Source of the DNA: Heterohyrax brucei
Lineage: Eukaryota; Chordata; Mammalia; Hyracoidea; Procaviidae
Assembly: GCA_028571685.1 (NCBI GenBank)
Contig: CM053140.1
Span: forward strand, 27,757,501 to 27,821,500
Length of the DNA stretch: 64,000 nt
Direction: 5' to 3'
Shown: in pieces, positions 11,150-23,147 of the stretch
Layout: each line of letters starts with the position of its first letter
Position numbering within the stretch: the first letter of the stretch is position 1
Made by a program: the position numbers and the translations under genes
Notes under the pieces: model-generated
What the model was told of the DNA's origin: nothing
The model's input: the letters and a program-made list of their open reading frames with translations, nothing else
Database searches by the model: none

Positions 11150-11475
11150 TCAGCTCATGTTGTTACAGCTGAGTTGGCCCCTGACTTGCGGCTCCTCCAT
11201 GCACAATGCAACAACCCACTGCCTGGGCCTGGCCCTCCTGTGATCAGACCGCGGGGACCCACAGGGATTTCACTGGCTGATTTCCAGAAGTCCATCGTCT
11301 GGCGTTTCTTCGTCTCAGATTAGAAGATCCACTGACACATTCAGCATCTCTGCCACATGCAGGCCTCCACTGACAGACAGGAGGGAGCTGCCTCTGAGGT
11401 GCTTGGCCGGGAATCAAACCTAGGCCTTCCACGTGGCAGGCAAGGATTCTACCACTGAAACACCACTGCTGTCTT
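11150..11475 (-). repeat. SINE with tRNA-Gly-like head (antisense)
   Basis: Read on the - strand, the head is like CAGTGGTAGAATCCTTGCCT with a B box GGTTTGATTCCCGG, close to tRNA-Gly(GCC). The body (CAGTGGAGGCCTGCATGTGG) follows and the tail is GGGGCCAACTCAGCTGTAAC. It is a different SINE family from the others here, but its tail resembles the RTE tail. Confidence 0.75.
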
Positions 11476-11883
11476 ACACAAGGTTCTGCTGAGGCTGCCT
11501 GACTGAACGAACAGTAATGACGACAGGAATACTGTACGGAGCGTTCTCCTTCGGAACAGAGGTGTAGTGTGCCCTGGGTCATACAGCAAGGTCGGTGGGT
11601 ACTGGGATTTGAACTGTGATCCCCAGTTTTCCACAGCACTGGGAGATGGTGCTATCTTCGCCGCCTTTTACGAAAGGGGAAACAGAGGCTTGGCTGGGGA
11701 AAACGACTGGTCCCTGGTGTCAAAGTGAGGGAGAGAAGGGGTCAGGATTTGAAACCAGGACTTGGTTGTGCTCTGTATCAGCTGTAGGAGGTAGAGAGAG
11801 GGGTCAGTATACTTCAAGGCTGGTGGCTTTATCAGTAAAAAACTTTGAAACCAAGGAGGCATCAGCAGTGAGGACAGCAGCTT

Positions 11884-12397
11884 GTTTTAGTCATCTGATA
11901 CCGCTCTAACAGAGATACCATGAGTGGGTGGCTTAAAAAGAGAAATTCTATTTTGTCACAGTCTAGTAGACTAACAGTCCAAATTCCGGGCATGAGCTCC
12001 AGGGGAAGGCTTTCTCTGCTGGCTCTGGAAGAAGGTCTTTGTCATTAATATTCCCTTGGACTGGAATCTTCTGAGGCATGGGGAATCCGGTCCTCTGCAA
12101 AGAACGCTGTCAGCTTCCGGCTCAGCTTCTTGGTGGTACTCTCAGCTACTCTCCTTTTATCTCTTGTAGGAGGAAAGGACATGGAAACTTTTTACACTGG
12201 AGCAGGGAGGGGATTTTAGGAAAGGTTTTACAGCCCCACCCTAATCCTCTTTTAACATAAATTAACCACAGGTGGAGATGAGGATTTACAGCATCAGAAA
12301 ATCACAAAGTGGAAGGCAATCACACAACCATGGGAACCACTGGCCCAGCCAAATTACTACGCATGTTTTTGTGGGGGCTGCAATTCAACCCATGACA
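11884..12397. repeat. LTR-like repeat
   Basis: Starts near TGTTTTAGTCATCTGATACC and ends at CAATTCAACCCATGACA, with TG...CA ends and a body of CTCCAGGGGAAGGCTTTCTC and CCCACCCTAATCCTCTTTTA. It looks like a MaLR/ERVL-type LTR common in this lineage. I could not see a clean target duplication. Confidence 0.5.
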
Positions 12398-12399
12398 CT

Positions 12400-12960
12400 T
12401 AGGTAACACTGGGCCCTGGGGGAGGGATCTCCTTCAAGTCACCCAGAATCTGGAATCTTCGTGCCCTTGACTGAGCTGCCTACTGGTGCATCCATGGACT
12501 CATTCACGGGGGCGGGTAGAGGGGGCAGTCCCTGTTGGGAGTCTCAGTTCCAGGGTGGGGGCCACAGTCCGGGGATGGAGGGCTCAGTCCCAGGGGGCCA
12601 TAGTCCTGGAGGTAACTCACAGTTGCTCCTGCAGCTTTCAGAGGGGCTGTGGTTTTTGGGGAGTCCTTTTTAGATGGGGTTCCTCTCCCTAGAGCCCTCG
12701 CATGGCTCCCCTTGGGCTCTTGGCCCAATCAGACCCCCTGCCTCCCCTTGACCACCCTGGCCACGGAAAGACGCCCCCCACCGTGCCTGCTCCTGACAAG
12801 TCACAGGCTGAGAGGTAAGGCTGCTGGCAGGGAGAGGGTACCAGCTGAGAGACAGGGGGAGGGGGCATGGAGAGGTGACAGGGCATGGAGAGGTGACAGG
12901 ACAAGTGCAGAGCCTGAGCCCTGCAGAAAGGCCTGGGGGTTAATCTGAAGGCCGTGAGGA
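12400..12960. other. Unique sequence, no gene recognised
   Basis: GC-rich single-copy sequence between an LTR-like repeat and a MIR. A perfect 18-bp doublet, GGCATGGAGAGGTGACAG, lies near 12866-12900. Nothing codes for a recognisable protein. Confidence 0.5.
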
Positions 12961-13345
12961 GCTGGGAGGGATCTAGGCCTCACTTCACTCCTCTGAGCCT
13001 CAGTTTCCCCATCTTTCACAGGGCCGTTGTGAGAACTCAGATGTTGCCTTTGCAGCCCTTAATTTGGCACCTGGCACTTCACCAACCAAACTAACCAACC
13101 CACTGCTGTCGAGTCAATTCCGATTTATACCACCCACCTGCTGCCTTTGAGCTGATTCTGACTCACAGCGACGCTATAGCAGCAACCCTAAAAAGACAGA
13201 GTTGCAGTGCCTCTATAGGATTTCCAAGAAATAGTGGGTGGATTCGAACTGTCAGCCTTTTGGTTAGCAGCCAAGCTCTTAACCATTACAACACCAGGCC
13301 TCCCCTGGCACACAGTGCACAGTTAATAAATGCTACAGTTACTGC
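12960..13345 (+). repeat. MIR element split by a SINE
   Basis: The left half reads CTCTGAGCCTCAGTTTCCCC and GTTGTGAGAACTCAGATG. The right half resumes after the SINE as TGGCACACAGTGCACAGTTA ATAAATG. Together these are sense-strand MIR. Confidence 0.65.
13083..13305 (-). repeat. Afrotherian SINE (antisense) inside a MIR
   Basis: Antisense SINE with a partly duplicated tail (GAGTCAATTCCGATTTATAC then GAGCTGATTCTGACTCACAG) and a head reversed as GTCAGCCTTTTGGTTAGCAG. The tail doublet suggests two overlapping insertions or a dimeric copy. Confidence 0.85.
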
Positions 13346-13439
13346 TCTCTCCTCTAAGAAGCGCTCCTGGCTGTGTCTGGGTAGTAACCATCTGGTTTCA
13401 CGGGAGCCTGCGGGGGGGCGGGGGGGGTTGGTACAAAGC

Positions 13440-13615
13440 AAACTAAAAAAAACAAACTAACTAAACCTGCTGCCCATCAAGTCAATTCCGACTCATAGCA
13501 ACTCTGTAGGACAGAGTAGAACTGCCCATAGCGTTTCAAAGGAGCAGCTGGTGGATTCAAAGCAGCAGGCTCTCGGTTAGCAACCAAGCTCTTAATGGCT
13601 GCACCGTCAGGACCC
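13440..13615 (-). repeat. Afrotherian SINE (antisense)
   Basis: Tail AAGTCAATTCCGACTCATAG, body ACAGAGTAGAACTGCCCATA, head reversed as CTCGGTTAGCAACCAAGCTC. Confidence 0.9.
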
Positions 13616-13839
13616 AGAGCGGGAGCGCAGTAAATGCAGGTGACTGGAGGCCAACAGGGGGTGCAGGGCCACACAGGAGTCCACCGAGCCAAAGGCCCTG
13701 GGGACACAGCGCTGCTTCTGTGGCAAGGCTGGCCTTAGCCCTGATTGCCGGGGCCGATTAAGCAGCAAGCAAGGGACGCAGGGTCTTAATCATGTCATCT
13801 ACTAATCCACAGTGCACAATTTCATAAAGGTTTCACCAC

Positions 13840-14002
13840 ATTAAAGAAACCAAACCCAAGCCCGCTGCTGCTGAGTCGATTCCAACTCACAGTGACTCTG
13901 TAAGACACAATAGAACTGCCCACAGGGTTTCCAAGGAGCCGCCAGTGGGTTCAAACTGCTGATCTTTTGGTTAGCAGCTGAACTCTTAATCACTGTCCCA
14001 AG
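13840..14002 (-). repeat. Afrotherian SINE (antisense)
   Basis: Tail GAGTCGATTCCAACTCACAG, body AATAGAACTGCCCACAGGGT, head reversed as GATCTTTTGGTTAGCAGCTG. Confidence 0.9.
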
Positions 14003-15084
14003 GAAGTGAAATGGTGCAGTAGAGATTAGTAAGTAATCCCTCTCTGCTAGATTGTTTCCCATCTCTGTGCTCTTTTGACCCTTTCTACCTCACCGAAGGG
14101 ACCAGGCAGCTCCTGGGCTGCGTAGTCAGTCACAGCTGTGACACGGACAGGCAGGCAGCCAAGGCTGGAAGGCAGGAAGGAGTGGGTCTTATCAGAGAAG
14201 GGGTCTGGGAGAGGTTCACTTGGCCCACTGGACCAAATTTCACTCACTTCTTGCCTGAATGCCCCCAGGTCCCTGTCATCTCTCTGACTTTCCAGTGTAA
14301 GCCTTGCGGCCTCATTCCTGGATTCCAGCTGCGTCTCCCCGTCTCTCACACCCTCCATGGCTCTGTATTACCCAGTATCAGCTTGAGGAGAAAGCCAAGA
14401 TCCTCTACTGAACATGTGAGCCCCTGCCCCTCACACCCACTGAGCCCAGGCTGTCTCACTGCCCCCTTCTCCTCCCCCACCCTCCCTCTACCTGGAAGCC
14501 AACTATTGTCACCTGGAGAACTCCTATGCATCCTTCAAAACGATGCTGAGGTCAAGTTGGCACATTGCTGAGTATGAGAGACAGGGGAAGGGGTTTGGGG
14601 GCGAAGTCCAGGAGCTAGAAATGCCAAGCCCAGCCCTTGCCCCACACCCCCTCCAATTCCCTTCCCCTCTCCTTCCTGTCTTGGCAACTTTGCTCCTGCA
14701 AAGCCCTCACTCCTGCAGGGAGTGTCTGGACTTGTCCAGGCATGTCTAGATTCTGGGGGAGGCCGGGAAGGAGTTTGCTCAGGCTGGCTGTGCCCCCGCT
14801 GCAGGTTAAGGGTCGGGAAGGCAGAGACTATCGGAGACAGAGACAGAAGAGAGATAGAGAATGTGGAACTTTCCCAGGCTTTTTCTCCTCCACAGACAGC
14901 GAAGATGAAGATTTGGGACACTGGTCCTTGCTCTGGCACCTGGACTCAGCCAGACCTGTGTAGAGTGATTTTGGCTCCCAATCTGGACTTCGGTTTTTCC
15001 TTGTGACATGGAGCTGACCATCTTACCCATCTGGCAAGGCTCCTTCTGAAGCAGGTGCTTAATAAATGCACGCTGTGGTTCTTG
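14003..15084. other. Unique intergenic sequence, no gene recognised
   Basis: About 1.1 kb without recognisable transposons. Several open frames of 60-130 codons overlap each other on both strands, with no splice structure or protein family I can identify. An AATAAATGC motif at about 15060 is not tied to any transcript. Confidence 0.5.
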
Positions 15085-15275
15085 TACAAAGATCCCTGGG
15101 AGGTACAGTCAGTTTGCGCCTGACTATTGGCTGCCAACCCAAAGGTCAGCCGCAGCTCAAACTTACCAGCAGCTCCTTGGAAGCTCTATGGGGCAGTTTT
15201 CTGTAACACACGAGGTCCCCATGAATCCAAATCAACTTGACAGCATCGGGCTTGGTTTTGGTTAGGTTAGGGGTT
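15085..15275 (+). repeat. Afrotherian SINE
   Basis: Sense SINE: TTGGCTGCCAACCCAAAGGT, AGCTCCTTGGAAGCTCTATG, then AATCAACTTGACAGCATCGG. Confidence 0.85.
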
Positions 15276-15734
15276 GGTGTACTTAACCAAGTATGCAGGC
15301 ATGCAAAGCAGGGTGCTGAGAGTGGCAGGGGGAAACCCTGGGGTCACCCTGGTTGTGGCTTTCTGGGCAGAGAGCACGTGAAGCCAGGTGCCTGCTGCCT
15401 CAGCTGACCTACTTCCCTTCCTGCCCTGGTGGCCCCCACCGGAATCCACACAGCCAGTCCCTGAGGGCCAAGTGAACCACTTCCTTCCAACGCCTAACAC
15501 CCAGCACCCTCAAAGTGGAGGCCCTGCTGACTCACAGTCAGCTGCCTGTACAATGCCCCCAGAATGCTAATTGGAGGGGGGAGGGGCGGCACTGGTTGAG
15601 GCCAGGACTGGCCAGAAGGGAGGTCACAGCCCCAGAGTACTAAACAAGCAGCACTGCCTCAGCCCTGACTTTCTGGCAGATTCAAAGCTGCTCTTGACCA
15701 GAGGCAGAGCCTTCAATGTTTAGGTACACCTGGG

Positions 15735-15900
15735 AGACCCTGGTGGCTAGTGTCTAAATGCTATGGCTCTTAACCAAAACGTCTGCAGTTCAAATCCCCC
15801 AGGTGCTCCTTGGACACTCTATGGGACGGTTCTTTATCTTATATAGTCACTATGAGTTGGAATCAACTGGACAGCAAGGGGTTTGATTTTTTTCCTGTTT
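15735..15900 (+). repeat. Afrotherian SINE
   Basis: Sense SINE: GAGACCCTGGTGGCTAGTGT, CTGCAGTTCAAATCCCCCAG (B-box region), tail ATGAGTTGGAATCAACTGGA and a T-rich end. Confidence 0.9.
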
Positions 15901-15969
15901 GTTTTGGGTATATTTGACTTGATCAGAACGTCAGACTTTCAGATATCAGCAATTCCAGGGCAGTCTAGT

Positions 15970-16165
15970 TGTCTCCGAGGGGGCGCCAACTCACAGCTCC
16001 ATGTGTGTCAGAGTAGAACTCTGATCCACGGGGTTTTCAAGTGCTGATTTTCCAGAAGTATATCACCATGCCTTTCTTCAGAGTGCCTCTGGGTAGATTC
16101 AAGCTACCAACTTTGCAGTTAGTAGTCAAGTGCTTAAACATTTGTGCCACCCAGGGACTCCAAAA
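15970..16165 (-). repeat. Afrotherian SINE, insert-bearing form (antisense)
   Basis: Antisense copy with body TCAGAGTAGAACTCTGATCC, an insert GTGCTGATTTTCCAGAAGTA, and the head reversed as GTGCCACCCAGGGACTCC. Confidence 0.8.
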
Positions 16166-16454
16166 TATGACTGACTGTCTTCAAATATAGATATATAGTA
16201 AAACTATGAAAACATGTATGAAGAGGATCAAATTCCAGTTTGCAATAGAAGCTCCCCCAGGAACTGGGGAAGAGCATAATAAGTGGGGAGGAAGTCTATG
16301 AAGTTTCAACTCTCTTGTCAATGTTTTTTCAGCTGGGTTCACGAGTGTTCGTAATTTCTTTATTGATACTTTTGTGTGTGCCTGAAATGCTTCATAATGA
16401 AAAATAAAGCTAATGTAAACAATTTTCTAGTTCCTCTAAGTTATGCATAGAGTT

Positions 16455-16868
16455 ACCATGTTGTTGTTGTTAGGTTCTATTGAGTCAGTTCCAACTCATA
16501 GCAACTCTATGCACAGTAGAACAAAATACTGCCTGGTCTTGTGCCATGCCCACAAATGTTTCTTATGCTGCAGCTTATTGTTGCAGTTACTGGGTCAATC
16601 CATCTTGTTGGGGTCTTCCTCTTTTTCACTGACCCTCCACTCTACCAAGCATGATGTCCTTCTCCAGGAACTGATCCCTCCTGACAACATGTCCAAAGTA
16701 TGTAAAGACACAGCCTAGCCATCCTTGTTCCCAAGGAGTACTCTGGTTGTACTTCTTCTAGAACAGAGCTGTTAGTTCTTTTGGCAGTCCATGGTACACT
16801 CAGTGTTCTTCTCCAACACCACAATGCAAAGATGTCAATTCTTCTTCTATGTTCCTTCTTCATTGCAT
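16455..16868 (-). repeat. RTE/BovB-clade LINE, 3' part (antisense)
   Basis: Antisense RTE 3' end. The tail GTTGTTGTTGTTAGGTTCTA comes first, then reversed coding sequence that on the - strand resembles the RTE terminal region (FALWCWRRTL). The frame is broken. Confidence 0.85.
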
Positions 16869-17104
16869 GAGAAAGCTGGACAGTGAATAAGGACGAGTTA
16901 CCGTATCACCCAGCAATTCCATTCCTAGGAACATACTCAAAAAAATTGAAAACAGGTATTCAAACAAATAGTTGCACATGAAAGTATATAGTGACATATT
17001 CATGATAGCCAAAATATAATACAAATACTGTATAATTTTATTTAGGCAAAATGTCCAGAACAGGCATAATCCAGAAAGACATAAAGTAGAGCAGGATTGT
17101 ATCT

Positions 17105-17705
17105 CACTTGAGTTTCACAGTCAACGTCAATGGAAGCAGCAGTCAAGAATCAAAGGACGCATTGCAGGGGGAGAAATCTGCTACAGAAGACAGCTTTAAA
17201 GTGTTAAAAAGTAAATATGTCACTATAAGGATTGAGATGCACCTGACCCAAGCCATCGTATTTTCAATTGCCTCACATGCACGTGAAAGTTGGACAAGAG
17301 CATGAGGGACCAAAGAATCAACGCGTTTGAATTATGGTGTTGGTGAAGAATATTGAACAGATCATGGACTGCCAGAAGAATGAACCAATCTGTCCTGGAA
17401 AAAGTAAAATCAGAGTGCTCCTTAGAAGCAAGGATGCCAAGGCTGTATCGTACACACTTCAGACATGTTGTCCTGTGGGATCAGTCCCTGGAGAAGGACA
17501 TCCTGCTTGGTAGAGCGAAGGGTCAGTAAAAAAGAGGAAGACCCTCAACAAGATGGATTGACACAGTGGCTGCAACAATGGACTTAGGCATAAAAGCGAT
17601 TGTGGGCATGGTGCAGGACCAGGCAGTGTTTCATTCTGTTGTATATAAGGTTGCTGTGAGATGGAAGGACTCTAGGGTTCCTAACAACAATATAGAATAG
17701 CAATC
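17105..17705 (+). repeat. RTE/BovB-clade LINE, 3' part
   Basis: Sense RTE fragment with GAAGACAGCTTTAAAGTGTT, GAATTATGGTGTTGGTGAAG and CAGTGTTTCATTCTGTTGTA, ending in the tail GTTGCTGTGAGATGGAAGGA and AACAACAATA. It shows the uninterrupted sequence across the site where the 25-28 kb copy carries a solo LTR. Confidence 0.85.
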
Positions 17706-17825
17706 CCCAAGGGCTGGGCCAAGGGGAGGAGGGGAGAAGGAAGAGTGACTACTATGGGGCGCAGGTTTTCCTTTTGGGGTGATGAGAGTGTTCTGAAGCT
17801 AGGTGGAGGTGATGGGTTACAGTAT

Positions 17826-18035
17826 GGGTAGCCCTGTTGGTGTAGTGGTTGAGAACTTGGCTACTAACCGAAGGGTCAGCCTTTCAAATCCACCAGCCAC
17901 TCCTGGGAAACCGGCTGGGGCAGTTCAGCTGGAGGACCTTTCTTCCGTGGATCCGCTAGGTGGGTTCAAATCACCAACCTGTCCCATCGGCAGCTGGGTG
18001 TTTAACCATCAGAGTACACCATCAGAGCTCCCTAA
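17826..18035 (+). repeat. Afrotherian SINE inside L1
   Basis: Sense head TAGCCCTGTTGGTGTAGTGG, TACTAACCGAAGGGTCAGCC, then CCACTCCTGGGAAACCGGCT. The 3' part is diverged and partly rearranged. Confidence 0.75.
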
Positions 18036-18085
18036 AAGGGTCAATTTTATTTCACGTGTATCACCACAATAAAAAAGATAACCGT

Positions 18086-18420
18086 GGTAAGACTCTCAGC
18101 ATTGAAGTCGCCCCAGAGGTCCACCCTTCTGTCAAAGATTAGGCAGGCCCATAAAATGATCAATAACACACATAGCTTAGCCATGTGTAGGAGATAAAAT
18201 GGGCACACCAGCCTGAGGGCAAAGACAAGAGGGCAGGAGGGGACAGGAAAGCTGGATAAACATAAATGGGGACCCCAAAGGTCAAGAAGGGGAGAGTATC
18301 CCACACTAAAGGTTTGACAACGAATGTCACAAAACAATATGTACATTAATTGTTTAATGAGAAACTAATTTGCTCTATAAACTTTCACCTAAAGCATAAT
18401 ATTTTTAAAAAGTGATAATA
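18086..18420 (+). repeat. L1 3' UTR-like fragment
   Basis: Contains TAGGCAGGCCCATAAAATGA and the terminal CTCTATAAACTTTCACCTAA AGCATAAT, similar to the end of the element at 23600-24105. Read as a lineage L1 3' end. Confidence 0.5.
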
Positions 18421-18429
18421 ATGATAAGG

Positions 18430-19600
18430 CTGACATTGCTCACTAATTAAGCACTTTTGGGGGTGCATTTCAACTTGACTCTGACCCTGAGGCAATGCAG
18501 AGGAGAGGCAACTGTCCCAGGGGAAAAGAAAGTTCTGGAAGAACAAGCTCTCCCTTGGGTCCCAGAGCTGATGACAAGCTGGTGGGCCTCAGGCTTAGCC
18601 CTCCTGACCTGGCCCACACTGCTGCTCCTGCCAAGGGCTCGCTTCTGCTTTCAGGATCCTCAGCCAGCTTAGCACCCAGGGTTACTTGTCTTTGATCTCC
18701 TTTTTCAAGGACTTTGCACCTGATGAATTCCCTGCAAAGAGTACTCTTTCTTCTATGCTCCACTTCTGGAAACTTCTCTTCCTTTTTTGATTGCAAGGAG
18801 GCTTGGTACCTAAGAGGAGTTCAGGTGGGAGAATCCTGATCAAAATGGAGAGAAATGTGGAATAGAGTTTCAACTTCTTATGAAATGCAAACTTAGTGGA
18901 GCCACTGAAGCTGGATGAATCCCTGGAAGTATTGCCGTGAGATAATTTTTAAACCTTAAACCAGAAACATCCTCAGGTCTTCTTGAAACCAAATCATAGT
19001 GTAACTTAATTAGTAAAGAGAATCCGCCTTGAGCCTGAAATCCATTAAATGGGGGAAAAGACAGTCTCTTTTTTCTTATACTCTAACGGCACTTGGCAGG
19101 CTTTGGCTTAGTTGAAAGTTTACTGCTCAAGTTAATCTTTCATAAAAAATTTTGTGCACACATTATCATGTGGCACTAGTTAGAATCCCTGCAATGTGGC
19201 AGTGCACCCTCCCCTTCTGACCTCACATTTCCTGTGTCCATTTCGCCAGCTCCAGGGAGGAGCTGCCCTCGCGTATCTGACTGAAGAAGCACATACTTCA
19301 TGAGTATAATTTTATGTTTTGTAGTCCAGTCTCATCTTTGTCTGAAGAGTGAGCTTCAGGAGTGGTTTTAGTTCTGACTCAGTAGAATATCTAGGAGTCA
19401 CGTCTTCAGGGGATCATCCATTCTGGCCCAGACCATTAAGTCTGGCCTTTTTACATGAATTTGTGCTCTGTGCCACACTTTTGTCTCCTTCTGTCTGGGC
19501 CTCTCCATTGAGTTTCCTGTCGGGGTGGTCGTTGGTGGTAACCAGGCACCATCTAGGTCTTCTGGTGTTAGGCTGATAGAGTCTCTGGTTGACGTGGCCC
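18430..19600. other. Mostly unassigned intergenic sequence
   Basis: No gene recognised. The segment at about 19310-19600 (GGTAACCAGGCACCATCTAG, TCTTCTGGTGTTAGGCTGAT) looks like part of a lineage-specific non-LTR element. The rest appears single copy. Confidence 0.4.
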
Positions 19601-21490
19601 TTTTGAAAACAGAGTCTCTTTAACAAATGGTGCTGGCGTAACTGGATAGCCATCTGCAAAAAAATGAAAAAAGAAAGAAAGAAGGAAAAAGAAAAAACAC
19701 ACAAAAACTAACTCAAAATGGACCAAAGACCTAAATATAAAATCTGAATCAATAAAGATCATGGAAGAAAAAATAGAGATAATGCTAGGAGACCTTATAC
19801 ATGGCCTAAATAGTACACAAACCACGACTAAAAATAAACACTGGAAGAGTGACTAGATAACTGGGAACTCCTAAAAGTCAAACGCTTAATGCTCATCACA
19901 AGATTTCACCAAAAAAGTAAAAAAGGGAACCTATAGACTGGGAAAAAAATTGGCTATGACATAGTGTCCAGTAAGAATCTGATCTCTAAAATCTACAAGA
20001 TACTGCAATGCCTCAACAATAAAAAGACAATAGCCCAATTAAAATATGGGCAAAGGATATAAACAGATATTTCACCAAAGAAGACTTTCGGGTGGCTAAC
20101 AGACACATGAGGAAATGCTCACAATCAGTAGTCATTAAAGAAATGCAAAGCAAAAGTACAATGAGATACCACCTCATCCCAACAAGGTTGGCACCTAATC
20201 CAAGAATCACAGAATAATAAATACTGGAGACATTGTGGAGAGACTGGAACACTTACACACTGCTGGTGGGAATGTAAAATGGTACATCCATTTGGAAGAA
20301 GATCTGGTGCTTCCTTAAAAAGCTAGAAATATAAGTACCATACCATCCAGCAATTCCACTCCTGGAAATATATCCTAGAGAAATAAGAGCCATCCCACAA
20401 ATAGAGAAATGCACATTCATGTTTATTGCAGCACTGTTCACAATAGCAAAAAGATGGAAATAACCTTGGCACCCATCAACAGACAAATGGATAAATAAAT
20501 TATGGTACATACACACCATGGAATACCGTGCGATGATAAAGAACAATGATGAATCTGCAAAATGATTTACAATATGGATGAATCTGGAGGGCATTATGCT
20601 GAGGAAATGACTCAGTCACAAAAGGACAGATACTGTATGAGACTTAGAACTCAAGATTTAAACACAGAGAAAGCATTCTTCAACGGTTATGATGGGTGGG
20701 GCTTCACTAATGAGATAGTAGACAAGGATCAGCTTCAAGGAAGGGCAGGACAACACACAATACAGGCAAAATTGGCACAACTGGACCATAGCCAAAGCTG
20801 AGAAGTTTCTTGGATACATGGAAACATTTTGAGGGACAGAGTGGCGGGGGCCTTGTGACCGTAGTATCAGGGGACATCTAGGTCAACTGGCACAACAAAG
20901 TTTATTAAGAAAATGTTCTACATCCCACTTTGGTGAGTGGTACTCGGCATCTTAAAAGCTTGTGAGCAACCGTCTAAGATGTGCCAGTTTTTTTCCATTC
21001 CAGTTGGTGCATAGGAGAACGAAGAAAATCAAAGACACAAGGAAAGCATTAGTCCAGCAGACTAAATGACCTCATAAACTAGAGATTCCACCAGCCTGAG
21101 ATCAGGAGAAGTAGATGGTGCCTCGCTTCCACCAGTGACTGCCCTGGCAAGGAACACAGCAGAGAGGCCCTGATGGAGCAGGAGAAAAGTGTGGAGAAAT
21201 CAAATTCACATAAAAAGCCCAGACTTCATGGCCTGACAGAGAATAGAGGAACCCCTGAAACTATGGCCCTCAGATGCTTTATTAACCCGGAAGTGGAAGC
21301 TTAGGGAGCAGTGAGTTTATGTGAATGGTGAGGAACACATCAGAAAGGACAGTGAGGGCGGTGGCACAATTTGAAGAATGTGATCAGTGTCACTAAATTA
21401 TACACATAGAAATTATTCAGTTGGTGTATATTTCAATAGCAACAACAAAATAATTTAAAATATCTAAGTATATAATTTTTTTTTGAAGAA
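19600..21490 (+). repeat. 5'-truncated L1: ORF2 C-terminus and 3' UTR
   Basis: Begins in ORF2 (AACAAATGGTGCTGGCGTAA, GGACCAAAGACCTAAATATA), continues through ACCATCCAGCAATTCCACTC and ACAGACAAATGGATAAATAA, and ends in a 3' UTR with GTGAGTGGTACTCGGCATCT. Frameshifts and stops throughout; not coding. Confidence 0.9.
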
Positions 21491-21789
21491 AAGAGATCAG
21501 CGAGTATGTGTGCTGTGAACCAGTGAGCGAGAATTAGCTGATTGCCTGGGTAGGTTCCGTGAAGACATCAAGGTCACCGTCCCCCTCCCCTCGTGTGTGC
21601 AGAGAGGAGATAGATACATAGTCCGCTCAGCTGGGATCCTTTCAGGGCCAGAGAGGCCACGAAACCTGCTCAAGCAGGGTAACGATGGAGTCAGGCTTCA
21701 AAGACAGCTCTCTATTCTCAAAGCCTGGGCTTTTCCACAGCCTAGGGGTTGCAAGTCCTCTCCCCATGGTCCCCAAACTGAGTCTACAT

Positions 21790-22010
21790 CAGTTTAGCTC
21801 TGGCTAATTGCTGGGGCAGCAGGGCCCCCTCTCCTTGGAGACTCTAGTGAGTACAGGACAGGCTTGGGTTCAACTATCCACAGCTGGAGTCCCAGCCTCA
21901 CTAGTTCTTGGTCTCTGTTTTGTTGTCTGTGAAATGGGCATAAACTATCCATCTCACCTGGTTGTGTGAAGATTATAAGAAGTACCTGGTGCACAGCTGA
22001 TGCACAAATT
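21790..22010. repeat. MIR-like fragment
   Basis: Resembles MIR (GGGTTCAACTATCCACAGC, GTGAAATGGGCATAAACTAT, GTGAAGATTATAAGAAGTAC). Strongly diverged. Confidence 0.45.
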
Positions 22011-22431
22011 TTTCCCCTGGCATAGATTTCTCAGCTCCAAGAAATCCTTGGCCCACCTGTTCATCTGTCAAAGGATTTCACGGCACTTCTCTGGTATTGT
22101 GGATTGAATTGTGTTCCCCTAAAATATGAGTTGGAATCCTAACCTCTGTACCTGTGGAGGCAATCGCATCCGGAAAGAGAGTTTTCCTTGTCATGTGCAT
22201 GAGGCCATATCAGCACAGGGTGTGTCTTAAACCCAGTCACCTTTGAGATACTGAAAGAAAGCAGATTAGACACAGACAGACGCAAACACAGTTGGGGGAG
22301 AGATAGACATCATGTGGAGACCTCCAAGGTACTGAAGAACAGAAGATGAAAGGGACAAGAACTTTCCCCCAGGTGGATACAGAGAGAAAGCCCTACCCTA
22401 GAGCCAGTGCCCTGAGCTAGGATTTCCAGCC

Positions 22432-22588
22432 TCCTGGTTGCACTGTGGTGAAGTGCTACAGCTGCTCACCAAGAGACCGGCAGTCCAGCTCTGCCAGCTC
22501 CTCCTTGGAAACTCTGAAGCAGTTCTCTGTCCTATAGGGTCGCTGTGGGTCACAATCGACCTGAAGGCAGTGGATTTGGTTTTCTGAA
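22432..22588 (+). repeat. Afrotherian SINE
   Basis: Sense SINE: CTGCTCACCAAGAGACCGGC, AGCTCCTCCTTGGAAACTCT, TCCTATAGGGTCGCTGTGGG. Confidence 0.85.
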
Positions 22589-22618
22589 CTGAGAAAACCG
22601 TTCTTCAAAAGTCACCCA

Positions 22619-23147
22619 TAGTGCCCACATAGACTTGGTACTGGAAGAACCAGATGGTGCCCGGCCACCACCAGTGATAGCCGTGATGGAGCTCACTAAG
22701 TTGAGTCTCACTGGCAACACAAGAATAAAAAGGGGTGCATCCTGAGATCTCCACTAAAAGACCGCAATTGATGATCCAGCGGTTTCGGGGTTCCCCTGGG
22801 AGCATGACCCCTGGCCCTGATGCTGTCCTTGCCCATAAATCATAACGAAGGTCCACTCTTCGGACACGAATGGATTGGACTTGGCGATGCAGAGTGACCA
22901 TATATTGGATGCCCCTTATGGTTCTATGCGTCTATAGGATATCATCCCACTGACCTCTGGCTGGAGGAAGGAGAGTGGGTGGAGAGGAGGGGAAAGGAGA
23001 CTGTTGGGAGGATGAGTCCTGTATGGAGCAGAGAGGAATAGGGTGCTGTCACCGGGCAGGGAGAGCAGTGGAATCTGCATATAGGTGGGCATGTAAATTT
23101 ATATGGAAATGTACATTTTCACTCAGTCATAATAAAACAAAAAAAAA
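22619..23147 (+). repeat. Short 5'-truncated L1 with target-site duplication
   Basis: 529-bp L1 3' UTR ending in AATAAAACAAAAAAAAA. GTCACCCA occurs at 22611-22618 and again at 23148-23155, preceded by A's on both sides, giving a target duplication of 8-12 bp. The body closely matches the 3' end of the L1 at 37651-40022. Confidence 0.9.

Larger units (their letters stand above)
16869..18085 (+). repeat. L1 3' end, interrupted by RTE and SINE
   Basis: L1 sequence (ACCCAGCAATTCCATTCCTA, ATGTCCAGAACAGGCATAAT) breaks off near 17105 and resumes near 17705 (GGGCTGGGCCAAGGGGAGGA, TTGGGGTGATGAGAGTGTTC). It breaks again at a SINE and ends at about 18085 with GTATCACCACAATAAAAAAG. Order of events: L1 first, then RTE and SINE. 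Confidence 0.75.

Noticed and set aside
11400-11475. tRNA-Gly gene
   Set aside because: The tRNA-like sequence is the head of a SINE: the acceptor stem is not complementary and a SINE body and tail follow directly.
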